A stretch of 64,000 nucleotides of DNA, taken from positions 5,725,739 to 5,789,738 of the forward strand of contig OX336340.1 in the NCBI GenBank assembly GCA_946902875.1. The letters run 5' to 3'. The notes under the pieces were generated by a model that made no database searches, was not told the DNA's origin, and saw only the letters and a program-made list of their open reading frames with translations. Every line of letters starts with the position of its first letter. Position 1 is the first letter of the stretch. A program made the position numbers and the translations under genes. Shown here piece by piece: positions 10,602 through 21,572 of the stretch. Source of the stretch: Nematopogon swammerdamellus. Its lineage: Eukaryota > Arthropoda > Insecta > Lepidoptera > Adelidae.

Positions 10602-13600
10602 CTGCAAACAGAAAAATAATATTACCTAGTGGGCGGGCAGTGGAAGTCACCGGTGACCGCGAGCACAGAAGAAAGGTTATAGATTAGGTTGCAATAATGC
10701 TCCAACTTGTTGGTGACCCGAAGCTTACAGATGGTCTAGTTAGAGTCTCTGAATCACAGACGTTTTCAATTTCAGTTTCAGTTTCTTTATTAAGATGAAA
10801 AGTAAACATGTACATTTAATAAAAATAAACAAATAAAAAAAAACTTATAAAAATAGATAGAATTAGATCTTAAAATAAACTTATAGAAATAAACCTATAT
10901 CTAAATTTATTTTTGTGTGTTCACTTAGTCTGTTTTACAGATACTGTCATGGGCGGTGCTCGGAATAACTACCAATATATACATATATACATTTTTATTA
11001 GTCGTCCCCATATATAAGTGTCAAACCTGCGTGTGATTATTAGTGCAAACTCTAAAAAAGATAGGTGGTTTGATTACCTAAAAAATAAACAGAAAACTTG
11101 CCCTTACATTACTCGACGGGCAAAAATATCATCGCCAACTTCAAATTTTTTGTTAATAAAAGAAAACAACACAACAACAAACAACAAATAATAAAAGCCG
11201 GCCAATTACGTTGTGGTACGTAACCCTTGGTGCGCGAGTCCGACTCGCACTTGGCTGGTATATGTTATGCGCGGTGGTTTTCCTTCGTGGACCTATATCT
11301 TGCCTTGCACAAGCAAATAAAATAAAATTACAAACGCAGTACCCTCGCACGTGTCTGCGGTGAGAATCTCGCCGCTTCTGGTGCGGTTGCCGAGACTGCC
11401 GCGCGGCTTAAACACGCCAAGTAGGTACTCGGCAGTGAAAGAACTACACCACTTCCTCGCTTTGGCTGCCTAGTCTCCGGGCCCTTGATGTGTGAAGGCG
11501 AAAAAGTTTATCGGTAGAGTGGGTTACCTCCTCAACGATGTCTCCGGAGATCGTCGCTCCAGTGGATACCTCAGGCAGCGGCTAAGCCTGGCTATCCAAC
11601 GCGAGAACGTAGCTGGGGATATTTAAACTCAGCGCCCTCTCGGAGGAGAGAATGGAGGCGGCATTTTTTTTTACATTGAAAATGTCTTCGATCGCTTCAG
11701 TATAGTCCCCGATTCCAGGGAGAGTGCGAATTCGCCCTTGTTTCGTGAGTTCAAGGCTTCGTGAATATTAGCGTGTCGTTACTTAGTTGCCTTTTACGAC
11801 ATGCACGGAGAGAGATGCAGTGGGGCTATACTTTTTAAGTACCGGCCCCACGCGGTAATGTACATATTACTAAACTGAGCTCAATCTACACTAAAATAAA
11901 AAAGAATATTTAAATAACATTTTATAAAAATTTTATTAAGTGAAAACCCCCTTAGTGACACAACATCACTACTACATACGTCACATACCTGGATGGACGC
12001 CGGCGCTGGAGTCCAGAGAGAGTTGAGCCAAGATCGAGAGCAGACGCGAACGTTCTATGGCAAGCCGCTCGTACGCGACGCATACGGCAGTTAGACCCAC
12101 AAGTATTCTCACAAGATTCACTAATATAGCAAATACTATGTTATTCATACGAGCACGCTTCGTCTGAAAAATAGATCAACCACATTATAATGAGAACGTC
12201 ATTCTAAAGTTATGTCACCGACCTCGGGTCAGTATCCGTGGTCAGACTGGATAGTTAGATTGATCTGACCACGGACACAAAAAGGTGTCCGTGGTCAGAC
12301 TAGTCGATCGGACCACGGACACTATCATAAAATATTTATTTTCGGTATCCGTGGTCAGACTAATAATATAGCTATTATTATTTAGCGATTTACTTATATA
12401 AAATTATGGAAACCTCCTTTCAATTTCTGCTGCCCTGGTACTTTGGTGACTTCATCTAATAATATCGCTATATAATCTTTATTTTCACATTTTTATTATA
12501 CAATATTTATATTAATTCTATATGGATAATAAAATTAAAAATATACAAAATTAATATAAACACAAAAACGGTAACACCGCCGGCGGCGGGAGACAAGCCT
12601 CGAAGATTATTAATATCGCTATTATTATTATAATAGCGATTTACTTATATAAAATTATGGAAACCTCCTTTGAATTTCTGCTGCCCTGGTACTTTTGTGA
12701 CTTCATGTTTGTTAATGTTTCTAATCCCGGCCTATTAAATATAATATATTATTTATAATTTTTGTATTCCAAAATTTACATATTTTAAAAATATTTAAAA
12801 AACAAAACGACTTAAAAAATTAATGAAATAAAAAAAACCCCTAGAGTTGAAGGCGAGGCGGTGCAAGCAAAAATTATGGATGAAAGTAAACATGAGTGTA
12901 TGATATCCTTTTGCGAATTTTATATAAGTAAATCGCTATTATAATAAGCGATATTATTAGTCTGACTACGGATACCGAAAATAAATATTTTATGATAGTG
13001 TGCGTGGTCCGATCGACTAGTCTGACCACGGACACCTTTTTATGTCCGTGGTCAGATCAATCTAACTATTTAGTCTGACCACGGATACTGACCGCCGACC
13101 TCAGCCTAGTGACGACACGTCAACGCGCGTCCCGTCTAATGGCAACATAGAAATATTCAAACTTTTTGGAACGAAGTTCCTTATCGCACGTTACACCCCA
13201 GACACTTGGGGAATGAGAGCTAGGCCGAAAAAAGTGTAAGAGTTCGATCGTCACGAAACTTTTGCTGTAGTATGTGTGTTTGGTTTCGCGAATTCGATTA
13301 ACGTTCCCCGTGTACATTTCGTGTTCAAAAAATTAAGATATTTTTGGGAGAAAATGTATGTTAATCCTGAATCTATCCGTGAAATGTGCTAAGAATCGAT
13401 TAGTACATATTCACGCTACTAAATAATAGATGGCGCTACATGTAGTTTGCATTGCAGCCAGACAAATGATAGACGGATATTGTTTTTTGACAGCTATATT
13501 GCGGATCTACGGAACCCTCCGTTCGTGAGTAAAACTCGCGCTCGACCTATTTTTTAGGGTCGCGTCGCAAAATGCGTAAAAAGGGTCGCTCTGGTGTCTG

Positions 13601-16600
13601 TCTGTCTGTCGGTCACACGCAGATATCTCCGGACCTACTGAACCAAATTTCGATGACACTTACGCCAAATTACGTATAATCTTTGTCGCTAGATACATTA
13701 TAGATAAGTAAGTTTGAAATTAAACTTTCTAATAGTCCTGTGGAAAGTACAGGATACCCCAAAATGTGAAAAATAATTTTAGTTTTTTTTAAATAAATCA
13801 AGTTTCATGTCATTCTATAGGTATTGTTAGGGCAATTTCAAAAATATATAAATTTCTTTAACCAATAAGTTTTCTAACTTCTTAACTAACTTCTTCGAAA
13901 ATATTTCGTTTAAAAGTTGACAAAAAACTGCAGTTTTGTCGTCGAACTTTTTCCTATTAAGGGTTGTTTGAAAATTCTAAAAAAATAAACCGTATAGGTA
14001 ATCTTATGTAGTTGTGCACAAAACTATTAATTTTGCTCAAAATGTCATAAATTTGGAGATAAAGTTAAATCTATCAAAAACAAAATGAAAATTTTAATTT
14101 TTCGCGTTACTTTTTGCTCACAGCTCAACTGGAGGGAATTGGTTGTGTAAGGTCGTGTGTTCTGGCTCTTATATAATTGTCTGGTGATTAAAGCTAAATC
14201 TCTGTAAAAAGTCTGCCGTTGCTTACTTTGCCATTTAGTATGTGTTAAAAATACGATGGATGAGAAGAGCGGAAAACCGCATGTGGTGGCGTGCCTTGGG
14301 AGAGGCCTATGTCCAGCAGTGGACCGATACAGGCTGATGATGATGAAAAATACGACATGAGGGCTAAAATATCTTCTCTATTCTATAGATTTGTAGCCCA
14401 CCATGCCTAATATGACAAACACACACACAAACATGCCTAATATGACAAAGAAAAATCTAACTATATATAAAACCAAATTAATTCAAGTAAAAATAAATCG
14501 AAGACCATATGGCAGATAGTAAAACATGAAACTGGAAATGATAAAATAAGAATAAATCCAAATATATACCTCGTAGGTGATGATGGAGAAACAATTAGCG
14601 AACCCTCTAGCGTAGCCGATAGATTCGGCACGTACTATGCAAACGTCGCACAAAACCTATTGCAAAGAATTCCCCCGCACACTACATCTGGATACGACAT
14701 ACTACGCCAAAACGAAAATCGAATAACGAAATCATTCTACATCTTCCCAACAAATGAAATTGAAGCCAGCAAAATTATCAAATCACTAAATAATAAAAAA
14801 ACACAGAACATTAACGATATTTCCGTCCACTTAATAAAACAATGCATAACACCAATATTGGAAGTTCTTACGTATCTGGTGAACATATCATTATCGACTG
14901 GGGTATTCCCAAATAACTTGAAAAACACAAAACTAATTCCTTTGTACAAAAAAGGTCAAAAAAGTCTAACTGAAAATTACAGACCGATATCAATCCTTCC
15001 CGCCTTTTCTTAAATTTTCGAAAAGGTAATGCAGGTAAGACTAATGAACTATCTAGAAATGAACAAAATTTTAACAGACTGCCAACATGGTTTCCGCCCA
15101 GGTAGATCTGTATTTACAGCTACTCACACATTCACGAATAGCATACTGCAGGGACTAGATCAACACGATCACACAGCCGGTCTGTTTCTGGACCTTTCTA
15201 AGGCATTTGACCTGGTAAACCACAATTATCTTCTAAATAAAATGGAGTTCTATGGTGTCAGGGGGGTGGCCTTGGACTGGTTCAGAAGCTACCTAGATAA
15301 CCGAGAGTTTAATGTACACATTAACCATACAGATATGACGATAGGGTCCATAAAAGAAATTAAGTCTCGATGTTTCGTAGCCAAATATGGAGTCCCACAC
15401 ACAAGGATCAATACTGGTGCCGTTGTTATTTCTGGTCTTTATAAACGACCTACCGAATCACATCAAACTAGCCATTCTCATTATATTGTACGCAGATCAC
15501 GCAAATTTTGTCGTAAAAGAAGATAGTATGAGTAACCTGGTTGACCGACTACAAAGAATGTTTAACGAAATATCCGATTGGTTTAACGCAAACGGTCTAA
15601 TACTTAACACTGCAAAAACCCAAGGAATAAAATTCTGTATCTCAAAATCTATCAGCAATAACGATAATTACTTTTTAAGATATCATAATGACATTATCTC
15701 ATTTGCAACGAAAACAACATTTCTAGGATTTACTCTCGATAACCACTTAAGATGGGATGAACACATCGAAAATATTTGCCAGAAGTTATCATAGGCGTGT
15801 TATTGTCTAAGAATAATTGCTAAATCATGTACGTTGGAGGCACTAATCAATGCATATTATGGTTATTTTTATTCAATACTCAGCTATGGAATTGAATTTT
15901 GGGGGTCTTCTGGTGACACTATTAAAGTTTTCAGAATGCAAAAACAGGCTATTCGCGTAATTACAAAGGCTTGTTGGAATGAACATTGCAAGCCATTATT
16001 TACGTCATTAAAAATACTCACTACTTATGACATATATGTAAAAAAGGCAGCTTTATTTGCACGAAATAATAAAAATTAATATAACACCACTAACCATAGA
16101 TATAAAACTAGATACAAAGATAACTTAAAATATAACACACATAAGACAACTAAGAGCCTACATTTCAACAGTGCTACAATTTACAATAAACTACCAAGAG
16201 ACATAACGAATGAAACTAATGAAATTTTTTTTAAAACAAGACTGCACGAATGGCTACTTACCCAGAACTTGTATGAGCTAAAGATTTTCCAAATATTAAC
16301 TTAATTAAAATGTACAAGTGTGTAATGGAACCTAATTATTTAATGTATGTAAATGTGATGAATTTAATTATAAATATATAAATGTAAAATCTAAATTAAT
16401 GAAATGTATTTAACTGTATAAATTGTATATGTATTTAATTGGGAAGAGTAATTATATGTTTTGTAATATAACATTTTAATGAATTTTTTTTTTTACTTTT
16501 TCCAACATGAGTTTGTAAGATTACGAATACTTACTTCAGTCTCAACTTCAACGGTCAACGCTATGATCGTAATCATTGTAGAATCAAGGATAAAATAAAT

Positions 16601-19600
16601 TATTACGACGATCATCTGTAAAGAAAGTCACAAGCACATATTATGTATGTAAGTATCGACTTAAATTTTTTTTATTGCTGCCGAACTGGGTGGCTCTGCC
16701 CGAAGTCGAAGCCTCCGGCGCAGCCAATTTCACCGCCGAGGAGGTGCCAGTCCGGCTTGGAGGTGGACTAATGTTGCTGGGGAAAGGCTATTAACCCGCG
16801 ATTTGAAGATCCGTGGATTGTAGGAGTGGAGAAAGATGTTTCCTGGGAGCCCGTTCCACACCTTTGCAGTGCGGCACAAGAGCGATTTAGAGAATCGTGC
16901 AGTTCGAAGAACTCTTCTGTCGACTACAAAGAGGTGTTCCGCGAGAGTATGGCGGGTTTTTCGAAGGCGAACAGGAGGAGGAGGGACAAGGGAAGCAAGT
17001 TCGTCAGAGCAGCGGCCATAGTAGTACCGATAAAACAGGCTCAATGAACCAACGATACGTCTTTGCTTTAGAGGTTGAAGGTCCTTTGTGAGTACAGAGT
17101 CACTAATAAGGCGAATGGCTCGTCGCTGAATAGAATCCAAGGCTGAAAGAAGGTACTCAGAGGAACCCTCCCAAAGATGACTGCAATATTCCATCACCGG
17201 TCTTACTTGCGCTTTGTAGAGTGTAAGTAGTTGGACCGGCATAAAAAATCGCCGACATGGGTAAAGGATCCCTATTTTTAACCGACTTCCAAAAAAGGAG
17301 GAGGTTCTCAATTCGTCTGTATGTTTTTTTTTTTATTTTTTTTATTTTTTTTTTTTTTTTTTTTTATGTTTGTAACACGATTTCTCCGTCAATTGAGGGC
17401 CGATTTAGAAAATTCTTTTTTTGTTAGTTAGGTCATACTTCCGAGGTGGTCCCATTTCAATTTTATCGAAATTGGTTCAGTGGTTTTCGAAAAATCAGCA
17501 TAATACTATGGTGTGTGGTTACCTTCAGCAAAACTTGTGATGTGGTCGTTTTCGGCAATTTTCAGTTTGATAAATTAGTATGGTGTGTGGTTACCTTCAG
17601 CAAAACATTTGTGATGTGGACTTATTCAGCAATTTGCAGTCTGACACATATGGCGAATAATTCTGTACCACTTCAATCGATTTCGATTATTCGATTTCGA
17701 TTATTCTTTTTTATGTAATATTACTAAAAAGAATGAAATAAAAACGGTTTTAAAAAATATTAAACCGATTTCCAAAAAACAAAAAAAAAAAAACTAAAAA
17801 GTATTAAATACCTAATATTTTGAAATTTTCTCTGTCCTGTTGAAATACATGAATCGATATACTAGTGATACATATTCGGACCCTTGTTTCATGAATATTC
17901 TAAATTTGAAATTTTTTATCTTTTCCGACCGGCGCTTAATTTATTATGGTACCTGGCCAGTACCTACTGTACCGAGTACCATCGAGCTGGTTTGATGATG
18001 GAGACAGAAGGTGGCCATAGGAACTCCTAAACTACACATGATAAACCCATCGTGTTTGGGCTCGTTGCATTTGTCTTCACGAGAAATTTACTTTAGACCT
18101 AAAAGATTCTCAATTCGACGGTATGTTTTCTTTTTTTGGATGTTTGTTACGCGATTACTCCGTCAATTGTGGGCCGATTTTGAAAATTCTTTTTTTTTTT
18201 ATTTGAAAGGGGATAACCCTGAGGTTTTTGAAGTGAAAACTTCTTTAGCGGCTCTTGGCACTTTTTTAGGTGGGTAAAAATGTATAACTCGCGACATCGC
18301 GTCAGCGTCATTTTTAAAATGAAACCTTAAGTCATTGCGTTAAGGGTTAAGTTAGAGTGGCACGGGATCTGCCGGCACTCCCGGAGTGCAACTGTTAAGT
18401 AGGGTTCCGTAACACGTTTATGTCTGTCCATTCTACTAAGTTCTGCAAAATGAATGTAGGGTTCCGTAACATATGCATGTCTATCCGTTCTACTAAATTT
18501 TACAATTTTCAACCAAGGTCCTCCGACGGTTATTTTATAATAAAAGTAGGCTTCCGTAACACGTTTATGTCTGTCCATTCTACTAAGTTCTGCAACATCA
18601 CCTACAACGTCCGTGATGTCAGCCCATAACACCAGTGCCATGTCAGTGCTTCCCCCTTTGATCGTGCTGACTACACTGAACTGGTCGGAAAACACAAACT
18701 ATTTACATAGCCGTTTCGACCGACGTTTAATTCAGTGCGGTGGTACCAACCCGGGAAGGTTAAACCCTACCACCAAGTAAGATTACGAGGGAAGGGACTT
18801 ACAGTTTTACGAGGAATCCGAACCTTGGTCAGCCTCCAACGGTCAGCGGTCACCCATCTAAGTACTGACCGCACCCAGCGTTGCTTAAAATTCAATAGCG
18901 ACAGTTGACTGTCTGCACCACTGAGCTATCGAAGCTGACGTGGTCCTATTTTAATTGGGTCAAGATCGGATTGGAAAGCGAGGCGGAATCGCGAGGCCGA
19001 AGGCCGAGCGATTCCGCCGAGTACATTAATAGCAAAAAATTACTAAAAAAAACTGTGAAATAAAAAAAAAGTTTTAAAAAACATAAAACCGACTTCCTAA
19101 AAAAAGTAAAACTAAAAAACTATTTAAAATAAAAATATAAAAACCGCCTTCAAAAATATATGAAATAAAAACCTAAAAAAAAAACGAACCCTAGAGTTGA
19201 AGGCGGTGCTAAAGCAAGCAAAAATGATGCATGAAAGAAAACATGAGCGGATGATAATATCCTTTGTGATTTGTGTAGCCTTTTTAGCACCGCCTTCCAC
19301 TCTAGGGTTCGTTTTTTTTTTAGGTTTTTATTTCATATATTTTTGAAGGCGGTTTTTATATTTTTATTTTAAATAGTTTTTTAGTTTTACTTTTTTTAGG
19401 AAGTCGGTTTTATGTTTTTTTTCGAGACGCCAGTTTCGCCTTGGACTCTATGAACGATCGAAACCCAACGTTCCTGGACACCTCCATACCCAGGACGCCC
19501 AGACTACCATCGTTGGGGACTTGGCTGCCCTGGAAAGTGGCTTGGAGAGGAAACGGATCAGCCTTAGTAGAGAAGGCACAGGCTTGCGTCTTGGCTACGT

Positions 19601-20886
19601 TGAAGTTGACCAAGTTCTTCTTCCCCCAAGAGGATACTTTTTCGAGAACTTGGTCAACACGAGCAATAGTTTCGCGTCTCGCATTTGCTGCTGAGGTTTC
19701 TCTACCCTTCCAGTCCTTGATGAACCCTGAGTGCACCGTGCTGTCGTCCGCGTAACCATGTACCTTTGCTAATCGACCTTTGCTTGCGGAAGCCGTATTG
19801 CTTGTCGTCGAGGAGTTTAGAGTCTTCTAGGTACGTCAGGAGCGCTGAGTTGACAATGCGCTCCATAACCTTACTAAAAAGTGAGGTTATTAAACTAAAT
19901 ACCTAAACAGTGTTATTAAGTAATAGCTACAGAAATTGTAAGGGTTCTGTCTAGATAAAAAACCCGATTTAACTTACATTAGAAACGAAAACTTACCGTA
20001 TTATTTCAAAGGTACTCACCGCAAACATGAAGGAAGAATTGATTCCTCTCGTGATACTGTGAATTGCATTATATAGAGTCGGCAAGTTGGCGAGAGACAC
20101 GCGGCATCCGAGCGAGCGTATTTGTTCCCGACTCGGCCGACTTCGGAGCCATCCGCCGCGCCGAGGGTGCTGCAGGTTCACTGAGCACCCTCCCAAACAC
20201 TGCTCCAGCAGGCTCACCCGCAACATCCGCATGCGCCCCGACACTTGCTCCACCAACGCCCAGCAACACATCACCTCTACGTCTACCCCACATATCATCA
20301 ACGAAGCAATAAAACCATAGAGGAACTCTTCCATTATAGGCCTGTTAAAATAGGTCCTTATGAACTTGATCAAATTAAACAGTCCATATGCAGAAATAAT
20401 TACCCAGTTCACGCTTCCGTTCAAACTACTTTCGTATGCATCGTTTAAGCTTGCATGAAAATTATCATCAAACGTAGACAAATCAATAAACAAATTCACG
20501 AATCGAGTATGTTTCGAAACACATAATATAGCGAAATAATGAATCGTAGCCAGTACCATCACTGCTGTAAAATATGTGTTGATTGCAACGTTGTCATTCT
20601 CAAATTGTAGGTGATAATAATATGAATAGACCACAAAAACTCCCATGGAGGCGGCGAGAAGGTTGTAACATCTGGATAGCGGTGACTTGGAGATAGCAAC
20701 GCCCTTTCGAATTGAAAGTTTCGCAACTCCGAGCGCCGCCTGCAGCCAGAAGAAAGGACGAAAAGCTCGAAGGATGATAGCTCGTGCCCGAGAAGCTTGC
20801 GACATGCGCCGAAGGCTGCTTTCGCCGTTTTCGGGGTCATAGATTCGGCCGCCATTATCCCCCGCTTGCACTGTATGCACGTACAT
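10447..20886 (-). CDS. Gustatory receptor copy B, whole gene of four exons
   Basis: Coding exons are 20886-20020, 16615-16535, 12163-11989 and 10601-10447, giving 1278 nt or 425 residues. Donors, acceptors and phases are identical to copy A, and there is no internal stop. It differs from copy A by about 40 substitutions and one extra Leu in exon 1, almost all before the QCLGGCSVNLQ segment; from there to the C-terminus the two are nearly the same. The gene spans 10.4 kb against 4.3 kb for copy A. Intron 1 is 3404 bp (148 bp in A), intron 2 is 4371 bp (2091 in A) and intron 3 is 1387 bp (795 in A). The extra length is LINE, fold-back and composite repeat insertions. The intact frame suggests a working paralog, but the large insertion-laden introns could affect expression. 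Confidence 0.82.
10800..11870. mobile_element. Insertion block in intron 3 of receptor B
   Basis: About 1 kb is absent from the corresponding part of unit A. It holds a repeat end at 11210-11262 (TGCGCGAGTCCGACTCGCAC) and, at 11770-11860, a SINE-head-like piece on the minus strand (complement of TTTTACGACATGCACGG ... TACCGGCCCCACGCGG). The same head recurs at 62695-62760. The rest (10860-11200, 11300-11700) is unrecognised. Confidence 0.5.
11989..12163 (-). CDS. Gustatory receptor B, exon 3
   Basis: This is 175 nt in the same phase as copy A, beginning TKRARMNN and ending ...AGVHP plus G before GTATGT. A few residues in the hydrophobic part differ from copy A; the YERLAIERSRLLSIL stretch is unchanged. 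Confidence 0.82.
12226..13094. mobile_element. Fold-back DNA transposon with 8-bp target duplication
   Basis: This 869-bp element starts GGGTCAGTATCCGTGGTCAG and ends with the near-complement ...CCACGGATACTGACCG. The terminal inverted repeats are about 150 bp and are themselves built of GTCCGTGGTCAGAC motifs in both directions. It is flanked by CCGACCTC at 12218-12225 and 13095-13102; unit A has one CCGACCTC at 2881-2888 with no element. The 8-bp duplication fits hAT- or P-type transposases. Inside, a TTATGGAAACCTCCTTT... segment occurs twice (about 12405 and 12655). No transposase is present. Confidence 0.8.
13440..14135 (+). repeat. GGTCCCGTCGC-type repeat in intron 2 of receptor B
   Basis: At 13440-13550 there is a 3' end of the GGTTCCGT family (AGATGGCGCTAC, CGGAACCCTCCGTTCGTGAG). 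It is followed by a full segment matching 670-1168 (GTCGCAAAATGCG, CAGATATCTCCGGACCTACTG, TTTTTGCTCAC). Confidence 0.6.
14257..14345 (+). mobile_element. 5'-truncated RTE-like LINE tail, 89 bp
   Basis: It encodes the conserved last residues RRAENRMWWRALGEAYVQQW, a stop and a (TGA)n tail, the usual 3' end of RTE/BovB-like LINEs. It is flanked by a perfect 10-bp duplication AAAAATACGA (14247-14256 and 14346-14355). Unit A has one ACATACGA at about 4738-4745 and no insertion. Confidence 0.8.
14410..16440 (+). pseudogene. Decayed Jockey-like LINE in intron 2 of receptor B
   Basis: Reverse transcriptase pieces in order are a fingers region from about 14489, LIPLYKKGQKSLTENYRPIS (to 15013, then a stop), HGFRPGRS and LFLDLSKAFDLVNHN (15029-15380), a frame change near 15390, then GSILVPLLFLVFINDLPNHI and ILYADHANFVV (15387-15794), and a C-terminal part (15834-16079). 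The YADD box reads YADH, losing the second catalytic Asp. The 5' end with endonuclease and ORF1 is missing. It lies antisense to the receptor. Unit A shows the joined flanks at about 4789-4815. Confidence 0.8.
16535..16615 (-). CDS. Gustatory receptor B, exon 2 (81 nt)
   Basis: This 27-codon micro-exon has the same length, ACAG acceptor and GTAAGT donor as in copy A. It reads MIVVIIYFILDSTMITIIAL and onward, with four residue changes from copy A. It is isolated from exon 1 by 3.4 kb of transposon sequence. Confidence 0.8.
16660..17279 (-). pseudogene. LINE C-terminal part, left of composite insertion
   Basis: The minus frame encodes KIGILYPCRRFFMPVQLLTL, then YKAQVRPVMEYCSHLWEG, SIQRRAIRLI and a long C-terminal tail with VWNGLPGNIF. 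These are standard features of the thumb and C-terminal part of CR1/Jockey-type LINE polymerases. Residues before KIGIL continue in the fragment at 19416-19875, so both are one LINE split by the element at 17280-19415. The LINE lies in intron 1 of receptor B, in the gene's own orientation. It is absent from intron 1 of copy A. Confidence 0.8.
18399..18597 (+). repeat. GTAGGGTTCCGTAAC minisatellite, 3 units
   Basis: Units of 57, 90 and about 52 bp begin GTAGGGTTCCGTAAC and contain TCTGTCCATTCTACTAA. The same three-unit state is seen in the copy at about 53027-53225, while the other two composite copies have eight units. Confidence 0.7.
18598..18947 (-). mobile_element. Captured SINE inside composite copy 1
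   Basis: On the minus strand the head reads GTCAGCTTCGATAGCTCAGT (tRNA A-box-like), then GTCAGTACTTAGATGGGTGA, which resembles the 3' part of 5S rRNA, then GGTTCGGATTCC (B-box-like). The shared tail follows. The SINE sits at the same place in all four long composite copies, so it was captured before they spread. Confidence 0.65.
19416..19875 (-). pseudogene. LINE reverse transcriptase part, right of composite
   Basis: The minus strand encodes KVMERIVNSALLTYLEDSKL, then LDDKQYGFRKQRS. A jump follows to HGYADDSTVHSG with the catalytic YADD, then VSSWGKKNLVNFNVAKTQAC and SFIESKAKLASRK. Sequence between the QYGFRKQRS and YADD motifs is deleted. The last residues continue at 17279 (KIGILYP), showing one LINE interrupted at an A-run. 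Confidence 0.8.
20020..20886 (-). CDS. Gustatory receptor B, exon 1
   Basis: Exon 1 has 289 codons beginning MYVHTVQAGDNGGRIYDPEN and ending SSFMFA before GTGAGT, as in copy A. It has one extra Leu in the RVSLLEQCL motif. Changes against copy A cluster in the first two hydrophobic segments with their loop, and in the third segment with the loop after it. Antisense frames here are shadows. Confidence 0.85.
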
Positions 20887-21061
20887 TTCGACCGCGTACT
20901 CGCTTCGATCGTCTTCGCATAGTAAATGAGCATAATAATGCCAAGGCGGAGTTAATATTTTTAAAAGTTTATTATGTACTCTGTCGAATTAATCAAACTA
21001 CCAACAGTGCTACATTGTAAAAATGGTTTTATTACTCCGAATGAAACTCCTGTTATTAATT

Positions 21062-21510
21062 ATCAGTTTTTTTATAGTAAGCGCGACATGTGGCACCGTG
21101 CCACCCATAAGGTGTCTAGCGACGCCCATGGACATTCGGTCGCATGCGGGGGCTGCAAATGTCATGCCGGCCTGACAGGTGCCCATTCACGCCTCATTGA
21201 ATGACCCGAGACTATATGTGGAGGGAAATATGTAAGCAGGGAGAGCGTTCCAGAATTTATAGGTTCTGTGGAGGAAGGATCTGCAGAACCGATTGGTACG
21301 CAGCCGCGGTAAGTCCAGCGTATAGGGATGCAATCCCTGCCCAGTGCGCGTTGTACAAAGGTGGAACGGGGACGGCGGAATCGCCTTAAACAGCTCCTCC
21401 GAGCACTCCCCGTGGAACAAGCGATAGAACACACTTAGGGTGCTCCGAAGTTGTAGTGGTTCTAGATCGCGAGGCACGTCTCGGGGTCATCCACTAGTAG
21501 GTAGCAGTTT
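21062..21510 (-). pseudogene. LINE C-terminal fragment upstream of receptor B
   Basis: The minus frame reads PRDLEPLQLRSTLSVFYRLF, then HGECSEELFKAIPPSPFHL, RTNRFCRSFLHRTYKFWNALP and LGSFNEA before a stop. Related pieces lie at 24890-25735 (+), 41135-41260 (-) and 63700-64000 (-). The matching part of unit A (6185-6230) is uninterrupted. Confidence 0.75.
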
Positions 21511-21572
21511 TAGCACAGGTACGGAAGAAATGGGGCTTCCCATTAAACTCACGGCTTCAAGAGCTTAGATAG

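Larger units (their letters stand above)
17280..19415 (+). mobile_element. Composite AACCGACTTCC element, copy 1
   Basis: In order it has: the AACCGACTTCCAAAAAAGGA start; a 430-bp block with GGTGTGTGGTTACCTTCAGC twice; a TAC-rich block (GGTACCTGGCCAGTACC); the minisatellite (18399-18597); a minus-strand SINE (18598-18947); the GC hairpin (about 18976-19025); and a terminal hairpin with ~140-bp arms (about 19070-19205 and 19281-19415) ending GGAAGTCGGTT. It is nearly identical to 51924-54062. Short frames inside are identical between copies but look non-coding. Confidence 0.75.

Noticed and set aside
17280..19415. Composite element as a Helitron
   Set aside because: I see no TC start, no CTRR end with a short hairpin, and no A/T host junction; the terminal hairpin is far too large.
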